Program-made: the position numbers and the translations under genes
Notes under the pieces: generated by a model
Databases searched by the model: none
Seen by the model: only the letters and a program-made list of their open reading frames with translations
What the model was told of the DNA's origin: nothing
Origin: Parus major
Lineage: Eukaryota > Chordata > Aves > Passeriformes > Paridae
Assembly: GCF_001522545.3 (NCBI RefSeq)
Contig: NC_031773.1
Coordinates: forward strand, 42,267,494-42,331,493
Reading direction: 5' to 3'
DNA length: 64,000 nt
Part shown: one piece after another, positions 9,151 to 21,139 of the stretch
How the letters are laid out: each line of letters starts with the position of its first letter
Position numbering within the stretch: position 1 is the first letter of the stretch

Positions 9151-12100
9151 AGTACTGAGATATTAGCGTTCAGTGAGGGTTGTTGAACCAAACTTCTTTG
9201 GATGATTAACCGGAATTTTAATTCTGATGAACACTACTTGCTTTAAGCCCTCAGCTGAAAAGACGACCTAGTGGCGTGACCCATTAGGTGTCTTTTAAAT
9301 ATCAGTAAAGAACATTTTACTCACACAAACACACACCTCCCTTCAAAAAAAAACTAAAAAAAAAAAAGGCACAACCCATTAGAAGGGGGTCTTTAGGCGT
9401 TTCAGGGAGTCTGTACCTCTGAAGTACCTCAGCCAGTGGGGAAAGGGAGAGGGAAAATGCAGCCGGGAAATCAGGATAAAAAGGAGGAGCTTCATCCCCT
9501 AAAATTTTTGAGAGAACTCCATGGGGAATGCCCCATGACGTCTCCCTTTATTTGGATAAAGTTACAGCACTCGTTTGTCTCCTTTTTAGAAATAAACTGC
9601 TGGTGTTTGTGGATTAATTTTCCCGACAAGCTTAACTGAGAAAGAATCAGTATCCACAGGTGCTGAGGCAAAACCCCACATCAGATGTGGCAGGAGAGTT
9701 GCTGGAATACCTGTACCCTCTAGAATATGTAATTCAACAAGTTACAGTTCCCTGTTTTATCCAAAAGCTGCAACTGTCACATGTTGGATGCCAGACAAAG
9801 GGTCACGAGTAAATAATAAACTTGTTTAATGACTAATTGTGCCGACCAGAACAAATATCACAGCAGAACACCAGTTGTGCTGTAAAGATCAAAAACATTT
9901 TTCCACCCAGAAGCTGACATTTCTAAGTACTCTAAAATCCTCAGACATTGCGTGAGTTGTGAGCACATGACCAGAAGAATTTGGCTGCTGCAGCTGGAGG
10001 CTGGAAGCATGGCAGCATTATGCGACTGGACTCAGTTTGCTCCAGCTAGAGATTCCAGTGTGTTTCATGTTAATGTCATTGGATCCACAACTGAAGCACA
10101 TTAAGAGCACACACACACTTGGTAATGGCTTCAGCTGATGAGTGGTGACTTTGGCCACACCTATCACATCATTTTCATGTGAACGTAGTACAAGATGGCT
10201 TTGAAATTTGGCAGTTAGGTGTTTTTTTTCTGAATTTTGTATTTGGGATTAATAATGGGAACAAGAGTGGTTTTGTACAGCTCTACAGATCTTTAAATAT
10301 TTAGGCAAACCATAGATACTTACTCTGAATCTAAACAGAAATGACTGCAAGTTTTATAGATATTTCAACAAGAGTGACAGCCTACACAACAAACTGCCAG
10401 AGTGCTTAATTTGCCAGACCCAAGTAACTTGACCAAACCATCTTTGTAGAATGTTTTTTACTCTCCTAGATTACCAATTCCTGAGTGCTCAGAGGAAGAT
10501 GAGAATTTGAGGACACTAGTTAAAAGCCTTGTATCAGAAGAGGCTTTTCTTACCAAGACTTGAAAGGAAATACATGATCCTTTCCTTGTGTGGATGTTAG
10601 AACACATGCATCTGTCTCCTTGTCCAAGCATCATTCCCTCAGTAACCTGTTAATCTGTGGGCCAGTTTCAAATACAGCAGAGTCAGATGAGGCTCAAAGA
10701 TACTAAGTTCCTACAAATTTAAATAGGTAGCCAGGGAGAGGAAAGACCCTACTGAATCCTGGCTGTAAGGAAAGATTGCAGTGTGTTTGCTTTTACGTAC
10801 CAGAGAATGCACATAAAATCTCACTCTTGGGGAAGAGATCCAGGAGAAAAAAATTAAATCCAACTTAATAAAAAAAATAGTGGAAGTCCTTGGTTTTAAT
10901 TATTGTGTGTATGGTAATGTCTATGAATTCATATCATGTGCTCTCCTAAAATTCAACAGAATATTCAGCTGTTGGTAAATAGGCTGTGTCCTCAGGCTTG
11001 GGAGCTGTAAATTTTCGTTTTATGCAAGCTCATTAACTCTGTTAAGGGTTTGGTGACTGGAGGGTTAGAAGGTGCCTTTCTAAAGAGTAGATTGTTGGTA
11101 GAAAGTGTCAGAACACAATCACAGCAAAGATTCTTCCAAAACCAGCTGAGAACAGGTACATTTTCTTTCAAACACAAGCTGAAGGCTGAGAGTCTGAACT
11201 ACAACAGCCTCTGGCATATCTGTCAAAGCCAGCATTTTTTTATTTCTGTACAGAACTGAAATCAGTCTTTTGACTGTACAAGCAGTTTTCAGGGTGGCTC
11301 AGGTGTGCACCAGCATTTCTCAGATTTTCCAATAGATAACTTTGGGGTTTTGTTGGGGAGTTATTCTTTGGTTTTAATGTCTATGCAAATAGTCAAATAA
11401 AAAGCAATTATGTCTGGACCATGGCTCACAAGAATTGGTGTTCACACAATCTTCTACCCCGACTGAGGGCTACAAGGAAACTGTCATTTGGTAGAAAATG
11501 GCAAGGAACACATTTGGTACATGCACAGTACATATACTTGCTTACACTTACAGCCTACAAGTTTCTGGGCTATTTATTGTCCTACATGTTTTCAGTGTTT
11601 ATACAGATGACTATTTTCAGTCATGTAAAATTCCTGACCTCAAAATTGCTTGGTCACAAGTTCCTTTGGTTCACAATGTGCTGCACTGGAAAAGTATCCC
11701 ATTTTTTCAAGATGTTGTTTTAAAATATCCTATTTATGAAAGGTATTGGCCTCTGGTTGGTTTTCTTCTCTGTAGCTCTTTAAACGTACACTTTTGATTG
11801 TCATTGTGTGCTGTTCCATATACTTTCAGTAAGCAGCTTTCAAATTTACCCATATCTTTTTCTGAAGCTCTGTCCTTTCAAGCTGAGCTCTATGAAACTC
11901 AATTGAACACAGTTTGTTAAAAGGATATGGTTTAGTTTACATGCTGATATTTGGTCAAAGGTTGGACTTAATGATCTTGAAGGTCATTTAAAAACCTCAA
12001 TGACTCTATGAAAGGTCAAAATTTGGAAGATTTATGAAGAGCAGATTTGGGCAAAAATACATTTCCAGCTGAAGGCCAGGCTATTTAGCAGCACATATGG

Positions 12101-15099
12101 ACAACTGCTGGGTAATGGGGGTACACAGACCTTGCCAGACAGTGCTAAAGCTGGCAGCTGTCAGTCCCTTCCTGCCTACCACTGGCATAAATAGGGTACA
12201 TACACAGCAGCCACAGGAGAACTAAGATATCAAGAACAGCTAAAAGGCTTTTCAGACTTCTCAAATTATGAAAATCTGTGTTTGTTACTGATCTTACTAT
12301 TTACATGGAATATATTTAAAAATAGAATATAGCTAAGTATTAAAATTATAGCATATCTTGCCTTCAAAGAGTTTGACAGTTTAGACTGAACTCTCAGTAT
12401 TTTGTTACTGACTTTTCATTTCCCTCTCTGCTTTAGTAGCAGAAATAAATGTGTTTAACCTGGAAAAATATTTTGGCTGGTTTTAAATCATTGTTAGCAA
12501 ATTCAAAATAATCAGTTGCTTGGGCACTAATCTTAGACATGGTAATTCTGTATAATTTCATACTCAGGCCAAAATTGTCTGCTGTGTAACACTCTCCAGT
12601 TACTAAAAAAGGAAATACTGATATCTCTCAATGGTGAAAAGACACTGGACTTTTGTGATGAAAAACTTTATAGAAGAGTCAAATATTACTAATAATATTT
12701 AGTAAATTAGTAAATTTATTGGCAACCAGTAAGGTGGTGATAACCAAATTATTTATGAGCAGTGTAAGACATTAAGTCTATTGTCCTATTAAAAACACCT
12801 CCCACAACTTTACAGATGAAGACAGAAGCTTCATCTTCTGTCTCTCCCAGGCCACTCAAAATCCCCACCACACAGGATGTGCTGTAGTCACTTCAGAACT
12901 GCACAGGAGCTTAAATTGCTTATCTTTCCAGTAGCACAAACATGGATCTTTCACCTCTACCCAGTCATTAATTTTGTTAGAAGCCCAAGAAATGTAACCG
13001 CCTTTGAGATACCTACACCTGTTTCTGCTTAGATATTTACTGCTCCATGAGTTCAAAAGGTGTGCAGTGAGGAGCAGAGGGAAAGGACATTGAAAGGCAC
13101 AAGAAGCCACTTCTGCTTCCCTAAAGGACCTAGGCAAAACCCATAGGGTAGTTTAGTCTATGCTTGAACTAATCACCAATGGTTCCTGACCCATTCCCTT
13201 CTCACTATTGGGAAAAATAACAAAATAACAAAAATAATCCTTCACTCATGGTACTGAGGAGGTTGGCTGGAACACCAGTACTTCCTCCTGCATGTATTAG
13301 AGTGTGTTTGCTCAGCTGCTTTAGAACCTGGCTAACTCTGTGGTGATGTCTAACAAAGGGCTGGTGACTCGGGGCCGGTTCCTGTGCTACAGAGAGCCTC
13401 TTTCAAGTGAGTGCAATTACTTGCATGAGTAATGAGCGTGTGTACTAATAAAGGTTGCGTGGCTAGCATTATACCAAATCCAAGAGCTCCAAGTCATGAC
13501 TTCATTCTAGTATTACAGAATCTGAACATTGTAAAATTTGCACAGCTCTCCCTAAGAAACTCCAGTTAAGGACAGAATAACAGAATTATCTCTATTATCA
13601 ACAAAAATAATTGTTCCAGTCACTGATTCCTTTTCCACCCACCTCAGTACTGAATCCCTGTGTAGCACATGCCATGTAGCTTTGCTGGTGTAGCCAGAGA
13701 GACAGGAACTAGAGAAAGCCCAGCAGCATGCAAGGGAACTTAAGTCATAAATATGTATAAGTTTGTATAAAAAATAAACCTCATATTAATATAACCAAAA
13801 TCTGAGATGGAGAAGATCTGCTGCTGAGTCATGCAGAGCACACTTTGCCAAATGCCTTAGCTAAAAAATTATTCTGCATAAAGTTGAAAGCCTGTCACAG
13901 AAGAAACCTTTTCAAATTGCACCATCAAAGGCTGTGGTGATACCCTGGCCATTCTGTCCAGAGATGTTAGTTGTTGGCAATTCTCCTAGGTACTTTCCAG
14001 TAAATGGCACAGAAAATGGGTCAAAAGGAACAAGAAAGAGGCTTTGTGGAATTTCACTGCAGAGTAAAATTAAAATATTTTGAATAACATATTCTTTGGG
14101 GTTACTTATCTGTTCACCTTGGCATGTGCTAATATACATATGTAGCGTCTCTTTTCCTCCTTAGACATAAACTTATTCACCCCATCAGTCTAGGCATGTT
14201 TGAGACTATTTCAAAGATTTTTAAGTGAAATGGTTTAAATGCCAAATTAAAGAATTAGGGGAAATAATCATCATTTGCATGTCAGTATTAATGGTTATTA
14301 AAATGAACCTTAGTAGGACTTTCCTAAATACAGCAGAAACATTAGATGAATTTTCAGTGTATGGAGATTAAATATTTGAAGATTTCATGATAATAGTTAG
14401 GGGCATCATTTTGGTCACCTTCTGCATAACTGCAAAAAATGCTGAAGGTCTGACATGGGTTGGTTTTTTTTCAAACACAAATCTAACCAAGCACAATAAC
14501 AAGTTTTTGCTTGGGTTATTTTGTTTGGTTGGGGTTGTTTTTTTTTTAAATAGGAAAGTCCATACAGCGCTGCTTCAAACACTGTCCTCTCTCTCTGAAC
14601 ATTAATGCACTATTTGTTCATGGCCTTGTATATAAGTAGATGCAATAAATGTTTGCTTTATTGAAAGTCACTGTGTACATGTGTTGCATCAGCAATTCTG
14701 TTAAACATTTTTAAATGGTCAGAATACAGGCTGCTAAATAAAGAGGCTGAATTTTAACTATGAAAGGAGATTAATAGGCTTTCTTAAAACAGTAAACAAA
14801 TACACCCGTAGCATTACACTAATCACATAATGCTTAATGGTATCTGTTATTATAAAGTTAACTTCTCAAAGTCATCCAGATTTAATGTTAAAAGTCTACT
14901 GCATCTAGGAACCAAAATGCTGTTTTTAAGGTGTACAACTAAGCACACACTGCTAAATGCTGGCTGGGCAGCCCTTGATTTTCTTGTAGTACTAGCCAAA
15001 CCTGTCTATGTAGCAATTGTAGTAATGATTTAGACATGAGGAAGGATCTTGCTTATAAACAAAGGAGGATTAAAAATCTTTCTCAACTAAGCCTTTTCT
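9151..15099. other. Intergenic flank upstream of EEA1, first part
   Basis: I see no gene here. The sequence is AT-rich, with a short A-rich run near 9346-9367, the CR1 tail at 11957-12011 and G/T-rich patches near 14458-14550. The stretches 9950-10200 and 13330-13500 look less degenerate, with clustered motif-like words; they are treated as possible conserved noncoding sequence in the findings. Open frames up to 100 codons (for example 11421-11723) lack splice context and recognisable homology. Confidence 0.7.
11957..12011 (+). mobile_element. CR1 LINE 3' end fragment (short)
   Basis: About 55 bp match the CR1 3' terminus: AGGTTGGACTTAATGATCTTGAAGGTC, a degenerate middle, then GACTCTATGA, the ATTCTATGA-like tail. 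Only the extreme 3' end is present, the usual outcome of 5'-truncated CR1 insertion followed by decay. Confidence 0.75.
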
Positions 15100-15240
15100 G
15101 GTTTGTTTTTTTTGTTTGTTCGTTGGTTTGGTTTTTTGTTTTTTTGTGTGGTTTTTGGGGGGCTTTTGGTTTTGATTTTTTGTTTCAGTTTTGTGTTTTG
15201 TTTTGTTGCTTTTAGTTTTGTTTTTGGTTTATTTTTTTTT
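15100..15240 (+). repeat. G/T-rich low-complexity tract, about 140 bp
   Basis: The plus strand is almost entirely T-runs broken by G (GTTTGTTTTTTTTGTTTG and similar), with very few A or C. It has no fixed period. It could be a degenerate antisense poly(A)/(CAAAA)n array. It ends at AGCTAAG with no recognisable element attached. Confidence 0.9.
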
Positions 15241-18054
15241 AGCTAAGATGTTCTCACTAAAAAAAAGAGTAGGACCTTTCACTCATCTTGTTCTGGTATA
15301 GAGCAGGTACAATTTGCAATTTCATAAAATACTGAAGCAAAAAAAACTCCAAGCCATCTAATTTATTAATGGAAAATAAAATGCATGTACCAAAGCCTAG
15401 AGCAAAGAGGCACTGGGCACCAGTGAAGGAAAAAGTAACAAATGCATTTCCTGTGGCATGATGAGATGCCACATGGTTACACAGTTAGCAAGGATCAACC
15501 CTTCAACAGCTGAGGCTCCTTTCCATTAATGCCACCTAGATGCATTACTGGGTCAACTAACAATACAGATTTAATCTGGAACAAAAACACATGCACCACT
15601 GAATTTCTGTATTGTCTGAGCTAAGAAGAGTGTGAGTTATAGTGTTAAAGCAGTTTTATACTTTCTGTTGATTGCAGGCAAAAAGCTTCCACATCAAATC
15701 CATTACAAAGCTGTCCAGAAGACAGTTACTGCTTTAAAACAATGTCAATACACTTTGTTGGGTAGCATGAATTTGCACAATACCTGGAATTTTGCTATTT
15801 GTTCTGGTAACTTTCCTGATCTACAGTTAAGTACTCTAAAACCCAATTTGCCAAGCCATGTAACCCCGCCTGGCCTCAACAATTCTCTTTCCTTCGATGA
15901 CTGTTAGCTGTAATGATGAGAGTAATGCCAGTAATATATCTGCTCCAAAAATAAATATTCACTCCTTACTTGCAGCTTGGCACTGAAATGGCTCCCCCAA
16001 AACTGGATATATATTGTAGAAGGTTTTAGCCATCTCTGCCTGAGAAAGTTTTAAAACAAAAGAAGCAAGAAAAGCATCATATAAGGATTTTTTTAAGAGT
16101 TAAGATTACAAAACCAAATAAAATCATCCAACAGAAAAAATCTCTCAGTGGTGGTTTAACTACCCGGCTAGAATATGTGTTTAATGCACCAAAATCTCTT
16201 GATGAGTTTGCCAGGTGATTTGAATGATCAAGAAATGGAAAATCAAGTAAGTTTTGAGCTTGTGTAATGTATTCCCAGATTCTGGCAGTATAGTTGAAAA
16301 ATGTCATTTGTCTTTAGGAAGGAGGAGAGGGTCATCTACTGCTACATCATTTCTCAGCTGCCCAGCAATATTATGTCCCAAATAATTGGTATAGAACGTC
16401 CATTTTGTGGCCTGGCTCAAGGCAGAAAAAGAAATGAGGAGACATTCAGTGTTTCAAGACATTCAAAGAAATGTCCCAATATTGAACCTTGGACTCTTGG
16501 CTCTCTTGCACATAGTGGGACCTGACCTCAGTATGGCTTTGAAATCAATATTCCAGCGTACACTAAGGAAAGAGAAAACCCACTACACATGGATCATGAC
16601 TGGTCAGGGCTTTTTTGGTCATCCTGACTTTTGATTCCCGTTAAGGACTGGTGTTCCTGTTAGGTGGAAACACAGCTTGGGGCACTGTTGACATGCAAAG
16701 GTGGATAGCATGTGGATGTTCCTATCAGACAGGAGTATAAGACTATAACCATAGACATGGTTGAGTGTGGAAACCAGTGGGAATTCTCCAGATGAACAAT
16801 GCAATGGCCTGGCTCTGAAGTTTCACAAGCAGACCTGAGACTTAGAAATACATGGGGAAAGGAAGGGAAAAAATGCATTGAGGGTCACAATCTTATACTT
16901 TAAATATTGGGATACTAGATATGGAGTTATCTCAGTCTCACTGGGGCTTTGCAAGGAAGAGCCATAAAAGAGAAAGGGGTTTTATGAAGTGGTGGGCAAT
17001 TAGTAGCAATAAGCCATTTACTGAAGTGTTCCAAGAAGCTTATTTGTTTAAAGGTTCCTTTGATGTTTAAGTACTATTTTTGTAAATAAGGAACAGCAGA
17101 TAATAAAAGGTTCTCTCAGATCCAAACAAAAACTGATGCTGAATGAGGTTACTAAACTGAAATGTATTTTAAGAGTATTAGAGAGACTCCAAACTGAAGT
17201 CCCAGTCAGAAGTTCAAATTGCTGTTTCTTATTAAAGATGTTGGTTTCCTGATGCCTACTACTCACAAAGTACAAGTGCTAGCTACTATAACTATCTCTG
17301 CATCTCTGCAAAAACTGTTACAGATGATTATAGCAAGTCTGTTCACTTTCAGCTGTCAAGGCCAAAGGTATTTCCTACAATGACAAAACTGTGTAAAGGC
17401 TAGAATTTTATACAGTTATTATTTGCTTCTCACTGATCTTTTAGGACCCTTTAGACCCCATACAGAGCATGGCTGGGATTTCAGCTCAACAAGTGCTCCT
17501 CTGCACCTGTAGGGTCATCACACAAAATGTGAACCCCCACCAACAGCCTGTGATGGCTGGGGATGCCTCTGGAACTTCTCGCTTTTCTCCAGAGCTATGC
17601 CCAGCAAGGCTCACTCTGAATCTCTGCTCTCACCGAATCCTCTCTTGAAGATGCCAAATGCAGTTTTGCTAGGGTCTTTAGCATGCCCTTCTTCTCAAAT
17701 GTCTTCTTGTCTGTTCTTTCTTTGTGATACCACTGGGAACATCTGCTTCCTCCTCAATGATTTCTGTCATTCTCTCAGAGCTGAGCTGACACAGGGACAG
17801 ATCCAGAGAGCTGTTCCCCCCTGGCAGCATGCTTCCATCAAGTGACCACATTCACCAAAGCAATGCACACGGGGGACAAGATTCTGTCTCAAAATAAATC
17901 CCATTTCCTTTCCATATATAAAAGGATATGGTTAAGACCTACAGCTGATGGAAATACTTTACCCAACAATGACAGTTCAAGAAACAAAAAGCTACTCATC
18001 TGGTGCTAGGCAAAGATGCTGAAAGAAAACTATTATCATACATTTTGGTGATAC

Positions 18055-18081
18055 AAAAGGTGATATTTTACATCACCTTTT
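18055..18081. repeat. Short hairpin: 10-bp perfect inverted repeat, 7-base loop
   Basis: AAAAGGTGAT (18055-18064) pairs with ATCACCTTTT (18072-18081) around the loop ATTTTAC. Pairing does not extend outward, so it is too short for a microRNA precursor. The arms contain AGGTGA, a nuclear-receptor-like half site. Confidence 0.7.
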
Positions 18082-19799
18082 CTCCCAGCCACAGTCAAAT
18101 AGGATGAAATCTTGTAATGCATGTGTTTTTAGTATCATTACACCATCAATCAACAGTTGGGTGCATTTTTATTCCTCTTACCTCTGCCTCCTAAATGTCT
18201 GGTCACAGCAGAGGTTGGTTCCATTTTCCAGAAGGTAAGGAAGGCTGTGGTAGGAGAGCAGAGGACCTGCTGACCAGAAATATGGCATGTAGTGTCATGG
18301 AGTGGTATGTGGGGAAGCTCTCTGTTCAGATTGAATGAGGAAGGTTATTATGGGAAAATAACAGAAAAAATTGATTACAACAAACATGCTTCAATCACTC
18401 ACTACCAGAAATGTCCCTACATATCTTATTCCTCCTCATCTCCATGGAGCTCCTGTAGCTTCTTTTGCTTTTCTGTGGAACAAGTGACTAAATCAATTAA
18501 ATAAGTTGGATGTGATAATAGAATACATATTCATATTATATTCATTCATATATGAGCCATATTATACTCATATAATACAACTCATACAAACATAAAAAGA
18601 TTGAATTAAGAGGGTACAGACTGTCTTAACTATGGCATCCTGCACCAGTTGAAAACATTACCATTTTGCATTAATAATAATCTTTCACACTAGTATTTTT
18701 ATGCAGTTAATACATAAGTGTGTCAATCAGTATATCTGTCTATATTTGAAATAGCTACAGATATATTTTTTTTCTATGTCACATTGAAAACCTTTTACTT
18801 AATCGCTTTTCTCTGCTTCCTCCAGACTAGAAGTTGTTTTGCCCTATCCCCTGCTACAAGTCAGTTGCCTACCACAAATCCTTCTCTTTGCTGAATTTTG
18901 GTGTAAAATTCAGGCCAAATCCATCTGCAAAACAGTGATTTCTAGAATAATAGAAAACTAAGAAATCGACCATTTTTTCCAAATTATAGCTATGCTAGGA
19001 AGATAGGAGGAATAAGATGCAGAGGGCTCCTACAATTATCTGAAAATCTACTAAAGTCTCTCTGGGCTTGCCACAGCACACAGACTGTGAGTCACAACTC
19101 CCAAGGCTTCCACTTAACAACTAAAAGAGAGAAATGATCAATAACATTTTTCTCAGTGAGTGATTAAGACTGCTTTTAACAATGCAGTCATGCATGCTAT
19201 GTACTAAAAGGGATGATTCATTAGTTACTTGGAAGAGGAGCATCTTCTTTTCTCAGTTCAGAAGCCAGAGGAATGAGCCAGTGCCCCATGAACAGGGCTG
19301 ACTAGCATGTAGAAAGAGAGGAAATACTGGCTGCTTTTGTCCCTGTCTTCACATCTGCAGAGCTCTTCTCACTAAAGCAAGGAAGAAACAGGGGAATTTT
19401 GTATTCAGAAGTGGCATTGTTTTAGTCATGCTTTGCATAAGTCTGACACCAGAGCTGCTGGCAGCTACTGGCAGCTCCCTCCACTGCCCTGCAGTCACAG
19501 GTGCCTGCCCCCAGCCCAAAGCATGATCTTCATGGCCCCCACTGAGCATTCCAAACAGCCATACCAACTGCTCTGAACACCACTTTCTGACGTTGCTTTG
19601 ACACATACATGAGAAATTTGTTCCTCCTGATTTTTGTGGTGATTGCCTCTGCAGAAATAAAAAAGAACAGTTTCATGTAGTACTGGCAAAGAGGACAATG
19701 ACAAGAATGGATTTTATTTTTTTATTGAATCCTGTTGTCACTGAAATTAATTTTAAACCAACTCCTCCTTTTCCATCATCTTAGGTTGTTGTAATGCTT

Positions 19800-19827
19800 A
19801 AGATTAGCATTAGCTAATGCTAATCTT
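19800..19827. repeat. Perfect 28-bp palindrome with TAAT cores
   Basis: Each 14-base half, AAGATTAGCATTAG, is followed directly by its exact reverse complement with no spacer. The match ends at both flanks (T at 19799, C at 19828). The half-site contains ATTAGCATTAG, two homeodomain-type ATTA cores. No repeat family was recognised around it. Confidence 0.9.
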
Positions 19828-20111
19828 CCTTTGAAGATGAGGTCACACATATAGTAATGAATACGTCGCTCCCAAGCCTTGTTAGGTTTGGGTAGCTCCA
19901 CATTACAAGGCATTCTTTGCAACACCCTGGTGGTACAATACAGTAGCATGATGGCACAACCCTCTGAAAGGTAATGCTGGGTTGTCTTACAGTCTTCTTC
20001 CTGTGAGGAGAAATGATGTTGCCAAAGCCTGCATGCAAGACATTTACAACAAGCGGAAATTGATGTTGTTGTATTTGAATCACAACAGGTGTTTGATTTA
20101 TGGGCAAGTAC

Positions 20112-20152
20112 AAAGTTTTGTTGTTTTTGTTTGTTTGGGGTTTTTTTTCTGA
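20112..20152 (+). repeat. Short G/T-rich tract
   Basis: About 40 bases of T-runs interrupted by G, on the plus strand, like the tracts near 14458-14550, 15100 and 40682. Nothing else is attached. Confidence 0.75.
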
Positions 20153-21103
20153 TGAGACCGATCAAAATTGTCACATAAAAGACCCACATTTCTTTACCCT
20201 TTCCTTGGAGTCTGAATAACAGGTACAAACATAACTTGTGTGCTTCTTACTGCAAGCTTGTAATAATCATCTGTACACACTGTACTCAGAAAACTAGCAG
20301 CAATTCCAAATTGGTGTGTGTGACAGACCTCTGGCACCAGCTTAGAGATGATCAGTATCTGCAATGTTAGTATACAGACAATGCCCTTGCACCCAAACAA
20401 CAATCATGCTTTTCCTAAGTACACTTGTATCCTGGGTTTTATCAATTCAATTGAAACTCTGCTTCACTCATCCCTGGGCTAAACCTTTGCCTAAATGTTT
20501 TTCTCTCTGGGTTTGCTTAGCCTTTCTTTTGACCTAATCCTGCCTACCCCTTTTGCCTTTCACCACTTTTGTCCTGTCATAGTTTGCCTCCCTGGCAGCC
20601 AGCACCAGCTACTTAAGCAAAATCATTCATCTCCCTTACTCCTGCCTCTGTCTTCTTCAAGAGGTCAGGGTGGGATGAAAGGAGATGCAGCCTCCACATG
20701 CCAGGGCAACCCTGACCCACATTAAGAGATCAGCAGATCTAAGGGGTGGAGAGAAAATCCCTGTCAGTACTTTTCTTCCCAAATACACTTGAGCAATATC
20801 CTGTCCTGAACATGGCCTACCCTCAACTCTCCTGTAAGCATTAGTATTTGTTACCATCCTTATCTGAATCCCTTTTTATTTCACCTTGTCAAGTGCAGAG
20901 TACACTTCCCATAGTATTGGGAGTAGAAAAAGGGTCTCTCTAAGTGCCTGTCTAACTCAGTTCCTGATAAGACCTCAGGGATTTTGGTTGTATTATTCAT
21001 TATGTAAGAGTGCTTAAAGCCTTGGCCACATAAATTTCGCGCAACTCAATTCCAAGCACACAACTTTAAGGAAATATATTACTACTGAAATAAGAAGTGC
21101 TTT

Positions 21104-21139
21104 GGGAAAAATAAAAAATAAAAAAAAAGGGGGGGGGGG
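21104..21139 (+). repeat. A-rich run followed by G11
   Basis: An A-rich stretch (AAAAATAAAAAATAAAAAAAA type) passes directly into eleven G residues (21129-21139). It has no recognisable retroelement body upstream. G11 is a common site of sequencing and assembly length error. Confidence 0.8.

Noticed and set aside
18055..18081. Possible microRNA hairpin
   Set aside because: The stem is only 10 bp and does not extend; a precursor needs roughly 25-30 paired bases.
19776..20228. 150-codon minus-strand frame
   Set aside because: It runs through a palindrome and a low-complexity G/T tract and has no domain or splice context.
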